A stretch of DNA of 36,859 nt from JALENY01 sp036310185 (GCA_036310185.1 JAXJSH010000123.1:1-36859), one strand, 5' to 3'; shown: positions 22,097 through 30,600, counted from the first letter of the stretch. Notes: a model not told the origin generated them from the sequence alone. A program made the numbers and translations.

Positions 22097-22206
22097 GATT
22101 TTGTGCGGATTTCGGGAACTGATTTTACAGGGCAGCTCATTTTGCAGAATCGGGTTAAGTATTAGGAAAAATGTAATTTGTATTTTGAGACGAGGAGAAC
22201 GAAATA

Positions 22207-22752
22207 ATGAGAAAAATTATCAGTATGAATGAAAGCTATAAAGAGAGTTCCCTGGATTTTGTGGAAAAAGTTTTTACCGAGTACAGTGATGCCGAAGAAG
22301 GAAAACTGGTTCGGGCGCTGGTGAAAGAAATCCGAGAAAAACGGTTTTACATTCCGGAACTTGAACTGATCACCGTAGACGAAAAGGGCGAACTCATTGG
22401 TTATGCCATGTTTTCCCGATTCCATTTACAGGGAAAATACGGGGAGGAGCTGCTGCTTCTGTCGCCGGTTGCGGTGAAGACTGAATTGCAAAGGCAGCAT
22501 ATTTCGAAAGAAATGATCGAATACGGGTTTGAAAAAGCCAGGGAACTGGGATATAAGGCCGTTCTGGTAGAAGGAAATCCGCAAAATTATCGGTCCCGGG
22601 GATTTTTGACGTCTTCGGATTACGGAATTTTGCCTGGAGAAAGTGTAAATCTGCCTGCAGTAGAGTGCCTGATGGTAAAAGAACTGGAAAAAGGTGCGCT
22701 GGAACGCATAAATGGTGTTGTGGAGTATAGTGATTATGAATCTTTAGTATAA
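22207..22752 (+). CDS. GNAT-family N-acetyltransferase (YhbS-like)
   Basis: A 181-residue acetyl-CoA-dependent transferase. Residues 40-150 show the GNAT fold: ELITVDEKGELIGYAMFS (strands 2-4), LLLLSPVAVKTELQRQHISK (acetyl-CoA-binding V-x-x-x-x-Q-x-x-x-I/S motif with His replacing the usual Gly) and GYKAVLVEGNPQNYRSRGF (strand 5 and following helix). The VEGNPQNYRSRGF form is typical of YhbS-type proteins, whose substrates are mostly unknown. GAGGAG 8 nt upstream supports the ATG. It is the first gene after the attenuator leader and stands in an operon with export and ABC-F genes, so drug or peptide acetylation is a fair but unproven guess. Confidence 0.85.
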   Translation: MRKIISMNESYKESSLDFVEKVFTEYSDAEEGKLVRALVKEIREKRFYIPELELITVDEKGELIGYAMFSRFHLQGKYGEELLLLSPVAVKTELQRQHISKEMIEYGFEKARELGYKAVLVEGNPQNYRSRGFLTSSDYGILPGESVNLPAVECLMVKELEKGALERINGVVEYSDYESLV

Positions 22753-22765
22753 AAACAGGAGTATT

Positions 22766-23056
22766 ATGGACAACAATGGAATAGAAAAAGTAATAGAATT
22801 CGACAAGATAAAGGAATTGTGGATGGAATTTGCCATGACAGATACAGCCAAAGAGAAAATCCGCAATATGGTACCGTATTTGTCCGAATCAGAGTTGGAA
22901 GCGGCTCTGAGAGAGACATCAGAGAGCAGACGTATGATGGAGATTTGCGGAAACCCGCCTGTGGTATCCTTAAATGGCATCACGCAGTGGAAGGGCAGAT
23001 TATACAGGAGGATATGTGAAATGGAGTTTTCTATATTTTCAGATTTGTATGGTTAA
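22766..23056 (+). pseudogene. Truncated MutS2-like N-terminal fragment
   Basis: A 96-codon ORF with its own AGGAG. Residues about 8-72 (IEFDKIKELWMEFAMTD, KEKIRNMVPYL, ETSESRRMMEICGNPP) match the start of MutS2-type proteins, where L-E-F-D-K-I, A-x-T-x-x-G/A-K and the E-T-S-E-x-x-x-x-x-x-x-x-G-x-P-P segment precede the core domain. From about residue 73 the likeness ends and the frame stops, 500 or more residues before the ATPase. It is therefore either a gene remnant left by a deletion or a short protein of new use. It is placed between the GNAT and ABC genes with small gaps (13 and 63 nt). Confidence 0.6.
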
Positions 23057-23119
23057 ATGGGGCCTGCAGATAAAAAACAGCGATAAAATAAAGACAGCCA
23101 ATGAAGGAGCGTGAAAAAA

Positions 23120-24127
23120 TTGATAAAAGTAGATCATATTTGTAAGGAATTTGTTTCAGCAAAAAAATATCCTGGATTAAAAGGTGCCGTAAAAGGTCTT
23201 TTTTCCAGAGAAAAGGTTCGGAAAACAGCGGTGGATGATGTGTCCTTTCACATCAAAAAGGGTGAGATCGTGGGTTATATCGGAAGCAACGGTGCAGGAA
23301 AATCAACGACCATCAAAATGATGACCGGTATTTTAACACCCACCGGCGGCACCTGTCTGGTCAATGGTGTAGATCCATGTAAAAACCGGAAAACAAATGC
23401 CCAGAATATTGGTGTTGTGTTCGGGCAGCGTACCCAGCTTTGGTGGGACCTGCCCTTAAGCGAATCTTTTACCATTTTAAAAGAAATTTATAATGTAAGC
23501 GATGGGGACTATGCAGAGCGTATGGGATTTTTAAATCGGGTGCTGGGGCTGGAGGATTTCTTCTCACAGCCGGTGCGGAACCTTTCTCTCGGACAGCGTA
23601 TGAGAGCGGATCTTGGCGCAGCACTTTTACATAATCCACCGGTTCTGTATCTGGATGAGCCGACCATTGGTCTGGATCTGGTGGTAAAAGATAATATCCG
23701 CGCAGCAATTAAGGAAATTAACGAAAAGTATGATACCACGGTCGTGCTGACCACCCATGATATCGGAGATATTGAGGAACTGTGCAGCCGCATTCTGATT
23801 ATTGATAACGGAAAACTGATTTATGACGGATCGCTGACAGAATTGAAAGAGCGATATGGAACCACTCGAAAAGTAGTGATGGAAGTGACAGATCCGTCAC
23901 AGGCGAAAAAAATTCCGCTGGATGAATATCTGAACGTTTCAAAATCGGACTATGAGATGGAAACTGATGATCAAAACAGTACGATTACAGTAGTGTTTGA
24001 CAAGAATAAGCTTCAGGTTTCCGATGTAATTGAGCGGATGATGAAGGATACGCAGGTAAGGGACATTAAAATATATGAGACAGAACTGGCTGAGATTGTG
24101 AAAAAGATCTACAGTCATACGGCATAG
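23120..24127 (+). CDS. ABC-2-type exporter ATPase
   Basis: About 335 residues: Walker A GSNGAGKSTT, Q-loop VVFGQRTQLWWDLP, signature LSLGQRMRADL, Walker B VLYLDEPTIGLD and H-loop TTHD, then about 90 residues of C-terminal domain ending in YETELAEIVKKIY. The GQRTQLWWDLP segment and long tail are typical of ATPases paired with the PF06182-type ABC-2 permeases encoded next. TTG 23120 is chosen because AAGGAG (23104-23109) is 10 nt upstream; GTG 23111 would be only about 1 nt away. The two permease genes follow with gaps of 11 and 68 nt. Confidence 0.92.
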   Translation: MIKVDHICKEFVSAKKYPGLKGAVKGLFSREKVRKTAVDDVSFHIKKGEIVGYIGSNGAGKSTTIKMMTGILTPTGGTCLVNGVDPCKNRKTNAQNIGVVFGQRTQLWWDLPLSESFTILKEIYNVSDGDYAERMGFLNRVLGLEDFFSQPVRNLSLGQRMRADLGAALLHNPPVLYLDEPTIGLDLVVKDNIRAAIKEINEKYDTTVVLTTHDIGDIEELCSRILIIDNGKLIYDGSLTELKERYGTTRKVVMEVTDPSQAKKIPLDEYLNVSKSDYEMETDDQNSTITVVFDKNKLQVSDVIERMMKDTQVRDIKIYETELAEIVKKIYSHTA

Positions 24128-24138
24128 GGGGGATTGAC

Positions 24139-24957
24139 TTGAAACGGAAATGGAACGTATATATGCCTTTTTTGATTAACCAGTTTAAACGCAATCTGGC
24201 ATATAAGGGCAGTTTTTATCTGATGATGATATGCAGTATATTTGGCCCTTTTATATCTTACTATTTGTGGATGGCGATTTATGGAAGTTCGCCTGACGGG
24301 GTGCTGGGCGGACTGAGCCGGGCAGAGATGGTCGTATATATTTTTATGACTTATGTTACTACAGAAATAGTCACGATTGGTGTTGCCGGTGATATTACGG
24401 ATGATGTGACGGAAGGCGCGGTGGTGATGACACTCATTAAGCCAATTGATTATCGCATGAGTCTTATATCAAGGGCTATGGGAGTGGCGCTGTACCGTTT
24501 TCTGGCACCGGCTGTGTTCGTATGGATCGGTCTGGAAGTGTATAAAGCCCTTGTCCTTGGAATGGGTGTGACATCGCTTGCCAATATATTGCTCTATATG
24601 GTCAGTATGATAATGAGCTTTTTTATTTATTCATTTTTTGATTTTTGCTTTGGTATGGTGGCATTTGTCACTACTTATATGTTTGGTATGAAGATGGCAA
24701 AAAATGCTGTCCTGAATTTTTTGAGCGGACAGCTGATCCCGATCAGTTTTTTTCCGGAAGTTTTGCAGCGGATTTTTGATTTCCTGCCCTTTTCCTCTAT
24801 GGTGTATACGCCGGTTATGGTGTATCTGGGAAAGTATGCAGGGAAAGAGTTGGCTTTCGCTTTGGGACGGCAGCTGATCTGGATGATTCTTCTGTATGCA
24901 CTGGGATCATTTTTGTGGAGTAAGATCACCAAAAGGCTGATTGTGCTAGGTGGATGA
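24139..24957 (+). CDS. ABC-2 family permease (PF06182 type), first of two
   Basis: A 272-residue membrane protein with six predicted helices. It carries the features of the ABC2_membrane_6 family: an N-terminal amphipathic start (FLINQFKRNLAYKGSFYLMM), EMVVYIFMTYVTTEIV, GAVVMTLIKPIDYRMSLISR and LIPISFFPEVLQRIFDFLPF. Such proteins occur as heterodimeric pairs driven by one ATPase. The substrate is unknown. TTG is the start with AGGGGGG 6 nt upstream, 11 nt after the ATPase gene, so the two are translationally linked. Confidence 0.88.
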   Translation: MKRKWNVYMPFLINQFKRNLAYKGSFYLMMICSIFGPFISYYLWMAIYGSSPDGVLGGLSRAEMVVYIFMTYVTTEIVTIGVAGDITDDVTEGAVVMTLIKPIDYRMSLISRAMGVALYRFLAPAVFVWIGLEVYKALVLGMGVTSLANILLYMVSMIMSFFIYSFFDFCFGMVAFVTTYMFGMKMAKNAVLNFLSGQLIPISFFPEVLQRIFDFLPFSSMVYTPVMVYLGKYAGKELAFALGRQLIWMILLYALGSFLWSKITKRLIVLGG

Positions 24958-24994
24958 AGCAAAGAGAGAATTTTTTTACTGGACATTGAATTTA

Positions 24995-25013
24995 TGGTGC
25001 GGGAAAGGCACCA
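24995..25013 (+). other. Short hairpin just before the second permease gene
   Basis: TGGTGC-gggaaag-GCACCA is a perfect 6-bp stem directly followed by the ribosome-binding site GGAGG (25016-25020). It may tune translation or protect the mRNA. It has no U-tail, so it is not a terminator. Confidence 0.45.
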
Positions 25014-25025
25014 CTGGAGGACGAC

Positions 25026-25829
25026 ATGAAGACATTAAAACGATATGCGAGATTATATAAAGTGTTTGTGGCGCAGTTTTTCAAGTCTCTGGTTCAGTCA
25101 AAGGCAGATTTTATAATAGGTCTGTGCGGGTTCTTTTTCACGCAGATCACAGGAATCGCCTTTTTGTATCTGGTATTTGAACAGATACCGACGCTGGCTG
25201 ACTGGAGTCTGGAACAGTTGATTTTCATATATGGATTTGCACAGATTCCACGGGGTATTGACCATCTGTTTACGGATAATATCTGGATGGTGGCGTGGTG
25301 GTATGTGGTAAATGGTCAGTTTGACCGGTATATGCTGCGGCCTATGAATCTGTTTTTACAGGTCATATTTGAAAAACTCCAGCCGGATGCGCTGGGAGAA
25401 CTGCTGGTGGGAACCATTTTGGTGGTTGTTTCGCTAAGTAAGGGAATCGTAATTTTAGATGGTTCACATATAATGTTTTTTATTATATCTGTGTTTGCCG
25501 GAGCCATCATTTATACGGCGGTAAAATTGCTGTTCGCGTCCTTTGCTTTTTGGATGAAGATCAGCGGGCCGGTGTTGTATACCGCGTATCAGCTGGCAGA
25601 TTTTGCAAAATATCCAACAGGAATCTATGCAAAAGGAGTGCGTGTGATCATTACATGGATCATTCCGTTTGCGTTTGTTGCGTATTTGCCGGCAAGCTAT
25701 TTTCTCAAACCGGAGGTCAGTGCACTGTCAACCATTGGCGTGGAGTGCCTGATCGCTGTGGTTTCTTTTGCTCTGGCCTATTTGGTCTTTACCCTTGGGA
25801 CAAGGGCATATGAAAGTGCGGGAAATTAG
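25026..25829 (+). CDS. ABC-2 family permease (PF06182 type), second of two
   Basis: A 267-residue, six-helix membrane protein, distant paralogue of the preceding permease. Typical segments are FFKSLVQSKADFIIGLCGFF, LEQLIFIYGFAQIPRGIDHL, RYMLRPMNLFLQVIFEKLQP and FAKYPTGIYAKGVRVIITWI, followed by the PASYF region. GGAGG 5 nt upstream supports the ATG. With the ATPase and first permease it forms a complete exporter. The ABC-F gene starts 35 nt downstream. Confidence 0.88.
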   Translation: MKTLKRYARLYKVFVAQFFKSLVQSKADFIIGLCGFFFTQITGIAFLYLVFEQIPTLADWSLEQLIFIYGFAQIPRGIDHLFTDNIWMVAWWYVVNGQFDRYMLRPMNLFLQVIFEKLQPDALGELLVGTILVVVSLSKGIVILDGSHIMFFIISVFAGAIIYTAVKLLFASFAFWMKISGPVLYTAYQLADFAKYPTGIYAKGVRVIITWIIPFAFVAYLPASYFLKPEVSALSTIGVECLIAVVSFALAYLVFTLGTRAYESAGN

Positions 25830-25864
25830 AGAAACATAGAAAAAATAAAGAAAGGAGGCTGTGT

Positions 25865-27403
25865 ATGGCTCAGATTAATGTAAATAGCCTGACTTTTTAT
25901 TACGAAGGAAGTTTTGATAACATATTTGAAAACGTTTCATTTTCCATTGATACAAACTGGAAGCTTGGGTTTATCGGACGAAACGGAAAGGGAAAGACCA
26001 CATTTCTGAACCTGCTGCTGGGAAAGCATGAATACCTGGGGTCGATCAGCACCAGTGTGTTCTTTGATTATTTCCCTTATCAGATCAAGCCGGAATATAT
26101 GGAGATGCCGGCTATGGGATTTGCGGCAGATTTAAAGCCGGGATGTGAGGACTGGCGGATTTTATGTGAGCTGGACAAGCTGGATGTGGAGGCGGAGGTT
26201 CTGTATCGTCCGTTTCGGACACTGAGTTTTGGGGAGCGGACAAAGGTGATGCTGGCAATTTTGTTTTCGGGAGAAAACGATTTCCTGCTGATCGATGAGC
26301 CCACCAATCATCTGGATCAGAGTTCCAGAGAAATTGTAAAAAGCTATCTGTCTGGAAAAAAAGGCTTTATTCTGGTGTCTCATGACCGTGATCTGCTGGA
26401 TGCCTGTATTGATCATGTGCTGGTTCTGAATCGCCGGACCATCGAAGTGCAGGCAGGCAATTTCAGCAGCTGGTGGGAAAACAAAACCCGAAAAGATGCC
26501 TTTGCCCAGAAAGAAAATGAAAAACACAAACGGGAGATTTCAAAGCTGAAAAAGGCTTCTGAGCGGACCCGGGAGTGGGCAGATAAAAGCGAAAGCACCA
26601 AGATCGGTTTTGATCCGGTCAAAGATCATGACCGAAGTATCAGCACCAGAGCCTATATAGGGGCAAAAACAAAGAAGATGCAGAGCAGAGTCAGGCAGAT
26701 GGAAAACCGGATCAGTCAGGAGATTGAAGAAAAAGAGGGGCTTCTTCAGGATATTGAGAAGACAGTGGATCTGAAAATAGTACCTCTTATGCACCATAAA
26801 AAAACCCTGGTGAAGGCAGATCAGTATGGCTTAAAATATGAAGATGCAGATACGTTTCTGTTTGAAAATCTGGATTTTGAGATTCAGCAGGGTGAGCGTG
26901 TGTTTTTGAATGGAGCAAACGGATGCGGCAAGTCCAGTCTGATTAAAGCAATTTTGTCCAGAACGGAAAATGGACAGACCGGTATGAAGGAGCTCCATCT
27001 GGAAGAAAAGGGGGAGCTTCAGACGGCGGCAGGGCTTGTCATATCTTATATTAATCAGGATACTTCCTTTTTAAAGGGAAATATAAAAGATTTTTGCAAA
27101 AACAGGGATCTGGACGAGAGTCTGCTTTGCGCAATTCTGCGTCAGCTGGGTATGGAACGGGTGCAGTTTACAAAAGAAATGCAGGATTTTTCCGAAGGAC
27201 AGAAAAAGAAAGTGCTCATTGCGGCCAGTCTGCTGACGCCGGCTCACCTGTATATATGGGATGAACCGCTTAATTACATTGATGTATTTTCCAGGATGCA
27301 GATTGAACAGTTGTTTCAGGCTTTTCAGCCTACTATGCTGATTGTGGAACATGATGTCCGCTTTCGGGAGCAGATCGCAACCAAAATAGTCAACATGGAG
27401 TAA
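25865..27403 (+). CDS. ABC-F ribosomal-protection ATPase, Lsa type
   Basis: A 512-residue soluble protein with two ABC domains and no membrane part. Domain 1 has Walker A GRNGKGKT, signature LSFGERTKV, Walker B FLLIDEPTNHLD and VSHD; domain 2 has GANGCGKS, FSEGQKKKV and LYIWDEPLNYID. The charged interdomain linker (about residues 195-300) carries the antibiotic-resistance-domain helices. The SFDNIFENVSFSIDTNWKLG start and DEPLNYID are characteristic of the Lsa/Vga-like groups, which release lincosamides, streptogramin A and pleuromutilins from the ribosome. The drug range of this protein cannot be read from sequence. AAAGGAGG precedes the ATG. It is the last gene of the leader-controlled operon; no clear terminator follows. 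Confidence 0.9.
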   Translation: MAQINVNSLTFYYEGSFDNIFENVSFSIDTNWKLGFIGRNGKGKTTFLNLLLGKHEYLGSISTSVFFDYFPYQIKPEYMEMPAMGFAADLKPGCEDWRILCELDKLDVEAEVLYRPFRTLSFGERTKVMLAILFSGENDFLLIDEPTNHLDQSSREIVKSYLSGKKGFILVSHDRDLLDACIDHVLVLNRRTIEVQAGNFSSWWENKTRKDAFAQKENEKHKREISKLKKASERTREWADKSESTKIGFDPVKDHDRSISTRAYIGAKTKKMQSRVRQMENRISQEIEEKEGLLQDIEKTVDLKIVPLMHHKKTLVKADQYGLKYEDADTFLFENLDFEIQQGERVFLNGANGCGKSSLIKAILSRTENGQTGMKELHLEEKGELQTAAGLVISYINQDTSFLKGNIKDFCKNRDLDESLLCAILRQLGMERVQFTKEMQDFSEGQKKKVLIAASLLTPAHLYIWDEPLNYIDVFSRMQIEQLFQAFQPTMLIVEHDVRFREQIATKIVNME

Positions 27404-27486
27404 TGATGGAGAAGATGCGAACTTTCTGCAGTGTCTCGAAAAGGATGTACAAATCAAAAATGGTTTACCGCATTACAGATCAGATA

Positions 27487-27495
27487 TGATAAAAT
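27487..27495 (+). promoter_or_regulatory. Extended -10 promoter candidate of the FliB-like gene
   Basis: TGATAAAAT (27487-27495) is a TGn extended -10 about 38 nt before the start codon; the -35 is weak (TTTACC, 27464-27469). Confidence 0.45.
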
Positions 27496-27532
27496 AGAGA
27501 TCAGTAACTGCAGATGATTCAGAGGAGGCTTT

Positions 27533-28669
27533 ATGTTATATACAATACCGGATTATTATAAAGAATTTAAATGTACAGCGGATCAATGTGAAGATACCTG
27601 TTGTGCCGGCTGGCAGATCGTCGTTGATAAAAAGGCACTGAACAGATATAAGCGGGTGCGGGGACCATTCCTTAAGCGCATTTTGACCGGTGTGGATTTT
27701 CCAAATGGAACATTTCGGCATAAAAAAGAGAAACGCTGTGCCTTTCTGAATGAAAAAAATCTGTGTGACATGTATCTTGCGCTGGGGGAGGACAGCCTGT
27801 GCAGAACCTGTCGTCTGTATCCACGTCATATCGAAGAATTTGAAGGTGTGCGGGAGATCACGCTGTCGGTTTCCTGTCCGGAAGTGGCCCGGATTCTGAT
27901 GAATAAAACAGAACCGGTAAAACTGCGCAGTGTGGAGCGGAACGGGGAAGAAGAGTACGGGGATTTTGACCTGTTTTTGTATTCGCAGCTTCTGGATGCC
28001 AGAGAAGTCATTCGGAAAATCCTGCAGGACCGCCGTATGCCGGTGGAGGTGCGAAGCGGCCTGGTATATGGAATCGCACGGGATATGCAGCGCCGGGTGA
28101 ATCATCAGGAACTGTTTTCCTGCGGAGAAGTTCTGGAAAAATATCAGAAGCCGGAAGCACAGCAGTATGTAAAAAACAAAATGGATCAAAACCGGAAGTG
28201 TCCGGACAGGTTGTTTGAATTTGCAAAAATGCAGTTCCGCTGTCTGCACAGGCTGGAATTGCTGAAGCAGGACTGGGAGCTGCTCCTTCTGGAGACGGAA
28301 CAGAAACTTTTTCTTGGACATACGGCACAGGAATATCAGCAGCTTTCCATAGAATTTTCCAGCTGGCTGAAGGAAAAAGAATTTCCCTGGGAAATCCAGA
28401 AAGAGCAGCTGCTTGTGTATTTTATTGATACCTATTTTTGCGGGGCAGTGTATGATGGAGAGATTCTGGAAAAAGTGCAGATGGCCCTGTTTTCTGTGGA
28501 TATCCTGGAAGTTTTGCTGAAGATGCGGTGGATAAGAAATGAAAAGCAGCTGGATATGGAAGATGTGATTGAACTGGTATACCGTTTTTCAAGGGAAGTA
28601 GAACATTCGGATCAGAACCTGAAACAGATGGAGGCCATGATGCCGGTGGAAAATGCCAGATATTGTTAA
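27533..28669 (+). CDS. fliB: FliB-family protein (flagellin lysine-N-methylase-like)
   Basis: A 378-residue protein whose Cys-rich N-terminus (CTADQCEDTCCAGW, CAFLNEKNLCDMY, CRTCRLYPRH) and following SVSCPEVARIL segment match the FliB family. In Salmonella FliB methylates lysines of flagellin; the Cys cluster may bind a metal or an Fe-S cluster. No flagellin or motility gene is in this window, so the target may be elsewhere or different. The 3' half is helical and poorly conserved. GAGGAGG sits just upstream of the ATG. A very strong terminator follows the stop. Confidence 0.85.
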   Translation: MLYTIPDYYKEFKCTADQCEDTCCAGWQIVVDKKALNRYKRVRGPFLKRILTGVDFPNGTFRHKKEKRCAFLNEKNLCDMYLALGEDSLCRTCRLYPRHIEEFEGVREITLSVSCPEVARILMNKTEPVKLRSVERNGEEEYGDFDLFLYSQLLDAREVIRKILQDRRMPVEVRSGLVYGIARDMQRRVNHQELFSCGEVLEKYQKPEAQQYVKNKMDQNRKCPDRLFEFAKMQFRCLHRLELLKQDWELLLLETEQKLFLGHTAQEYQQLSIEFSSWLKEKEFPWEIQKEQLLVYFIDTYFCGAVYDGEILEKVQMALFSVDILEVLLKMRWIRNEKQLDMEDVIELVYRFSREVEHSDQNLKQMEAMMPVENARYC

Positions 28670-28672
28670 AGA

Positions 28673-28741
28673 AATACCGGGATTCGATTTGAACGGTCTG
28701 GATTATCAGAACAGTTCGAAATCGAATCCCGGTGTTATTTT
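28673..28741 (+). terminator. Long-stem terminator after the FliB-like gene
   Basis: The arm starting at 28673 (AATACCGGGATTCGATTT) pairs with AAATCGAATCCCGGTGTT (28719-28736), about 18 pairs, extendable by GAAC/GTTC, then ATTTT. It may also help the convergent gene ending at 28768. Confidence 0.85.
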
Positions 28742-28767
28742 AAGTAAAATGGAATGTGCTGAAAAAA

Positions 28768-30561
28768 TCAGCGGGCTGCAGCAATTTCTTTTGTAATATA
28801 ATATTCCCGCAGCATGGTATTGAATTCTTCCAGATCAGTGCCTTCCAGTGCCTGAATTTGATCGTTTTTGGAACTGTAGAGCACATAAGTATCACTGTGG
28901 CTGGTTTCCAGGAGACTGCCTTCTATTCCGGAAAACAGGCTGGTACCAAGGAAGTAGTTCGGCGTTGAAATATCCAGATAATCCAGAAGTGTAGGTGCCA
29001 TATTTAACGTGTTTCTTCCGTTTACATCAATGCTTTCCGGGGTGATGCCTTTATAATAGAAGAATAAAGGTATTTCATCAAAGGAAGTGGCAGCTCGCGG
29101 GTAATCAGTAAATGCTTTATTAAAGGAATCATCCTGGTAAGTGGCATGGTCAGAAGTGAAAACAATGAGTGTATTGTCGGAAAGAGAACTGTTCTCAAAT
29201 TTCTCCATAAACTGACCAAACTGACAGTCCATATTATAAAATTTATTCAATTCGGCATCCGTTCCGTCACCGAATGTTTCATCCGTTGAATCCAGAGAAG
29301 CATGTGTGCCAAAGGTATAAATAGCCAGGAAAAAGGGTTCATTGGATTTTGCTTTTTTCTCTGCACAGTCAAACAGAATTTCATATGCATCTTTATCTGA
29401 AATGGAATCTGCCAGACCATTGCATGTATAGCTTGTATCACCGATGATTTCGTCAAATCTCAGGTTTTCCAGGTAAGCAGTAAATTCCTGATGGTTTGGT
29501 TCCGTGTTGATGAAAGAAGTGTTGTATCCCAGCGCGGAAAAAATGTCCTGGAGAGAGACAAGGGCATTTGCGTCATAGTTGTCCAGCTGATAGCCGGAGT
29601 ATAGCTGCCCGATGATTCCGCGGAATGTTGCAAAGGTGTGATTATAATAACTTGTAAAAGAGAGGGATTTGCTCTGATATTCTGCCACATTGGGCATAAT
29701 GTTCCGTTCATCAGAAAACACATTCTGTGACAGCCCTTCTGTAAAAATCAGAATAACATTTGGCTGTTCTGCCAACCCGTTATCTTTATCCCGATAACCC
29801 TCTACACAATCCTTATAAAAACTGAGGTCAGTGCCTGGAATATCCAGAGAAACTTCCTGTATGATCTCAGGGGAGACAACAGACGGATCGCTTGAAACGG
29901 TTACTAAGTCGTATTCTGCAGCATTTCCCGAAGATTCTTTTGTTTCAGGATCATTTTCGGATGCTTTTTTTGCTTCGGCTTCTCTTACAGCTGCCTCGAT
30001 AGATTTGCTCAGTTTTACAGAGTCATGGTGCTGAATTGCCAGATCAAAGTAATTGTAGATCGGAGAGTAGGTGCTTCCGAAAAACATGGTAAATACCAGT
30101 TCCGCACACAATGCAGCAGATAAGATGCTCTGACGGCTGACTTTGGTAAATTCAATTTTCTGTATTGGAAGAAAAGAAAATACAAGAACCAGAATAACTC
30201 CGGTAATATAGATACCGGCTTTTCCGGATAGTGCCTCGAGAGAATCAAGGTTGGTCAGCATGACCATGGTGATGTAACTGTTGGCAAAAAACATCATGAT
30301 AACCTGTGCGTTATAAAAAAACATCAGGATATCGTTCACGATTTGTCCTGCAAGTTTCTTTTGCATCAGAACATTGGAAAATGCAAAAATAAGAAATAAC
30401 TCAAAAAGTTCGGCAGCAGGATAATATCCATTTCCAACTTTTGAAAATGCCATGAATGTGAGCACCACTGAAAATAAATATTTCAGGCAGGTGAACAGAA
30501 CAGGCATATGTGGTTTGAATTTATCCGGAATTAGCTTAGCCAGATTTATTTTCTCTTTCAT
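28768..30561 (-). CDS. LTA-synthase-family sulfatase-fold enzyme
   Basis: This 597-residue enzyme has five N-terminal membrane helices (to about residue 170), a low-complexity acidic linker, and an extracytoplasmic alkaline-phosphatase/sulfatase domain. Visible metal and catalytic elements are NVILIFTEGLSQNVF (metal-binding Glu), NHTFATFRGIIGQLYSG (candidate Thr nucleophile) and IVFTSDHATYQDD (metal-binding Asp-His). LtaS-type proteins transfer glycerol phosphate from phosphatidylglycerol onto lipoteichoic acid or similar glycans. Whether it makes LTA or decorates another polymer is open. GAAAGGG is about 13 nt before the ATG, rather far. It ends convergently with the FliB-like gene. Confidence 0.88.
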   Translation of the reverse strand: MKEKINLAKLIPDKFKPHMPVLFTCLKYLFSVVLTFMAFSKVGNGYYPAAELFELFLIFAFSNVLMQKKLAGQIVNDILMFFYNAQVIMMFFANSYITMVMLTNLDSLEALSGKAGIYITGVILVLVFSFLPIQKIEFTKVSRQSILSAALCAELVFTMFFGSTYSPIYNYFDLAIQHHDSVKLSKSIEAAVREAEAKKASENDPETKESSGNAAEYDLVTVSSDPSVVSPEIIQEVSLDIPGTDLSFYKDCVEGYRDKDNGLAEQPNVILIFTEGLSQNVFSDERNIMPNVAEYQSKSLSFTSYYNHTFATFRGIIGQLYSGYQLDNYDANALVSLQDIFSALGYNTSFINTEPNHQEFTAYLENLRFDEIIGDTSYTCNGLADSISDKDAYEILFDCAEKKAKSNEPFFLAIYTFGTHASLDSTDETFGDGTDAELNKFYNMDCQFGQFMEKFENSSLSDNTLIVFTSDHATYQDDSFNKAFTDYPRAATSFDEIPLFFYYKGITPESIDVNGRNTLNMAPTLLDYLDISTPNYFLGTSLFSGIEGSLLETSHSDTYVLYSSKNDQIQALEGTDLEEFNTMLREYYITKEIAAAR

Positions 30562-30600
30562 GGTAAAAAAGACCCTTTCTTTTTGGGGGAATCCTGCATG

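Noticed and set aside
22002..22232. 76-codon plus-strand ORF in the leader of the GNAT operon
   Set aside because: It runs through a hairpin and the terminator, has no ribosome-binding site, is rich in Cys/Arg/Trp without pattern, and overlaps the GNAT start. The region is better explained as untranslated leader.
27536..28321. 261-codon minus-strand ORF
   Set aside because: Antisense to the FliB-like gene, no ribosome-binding site, and composition (Phe, His, Gln) typical of a reversed frame.
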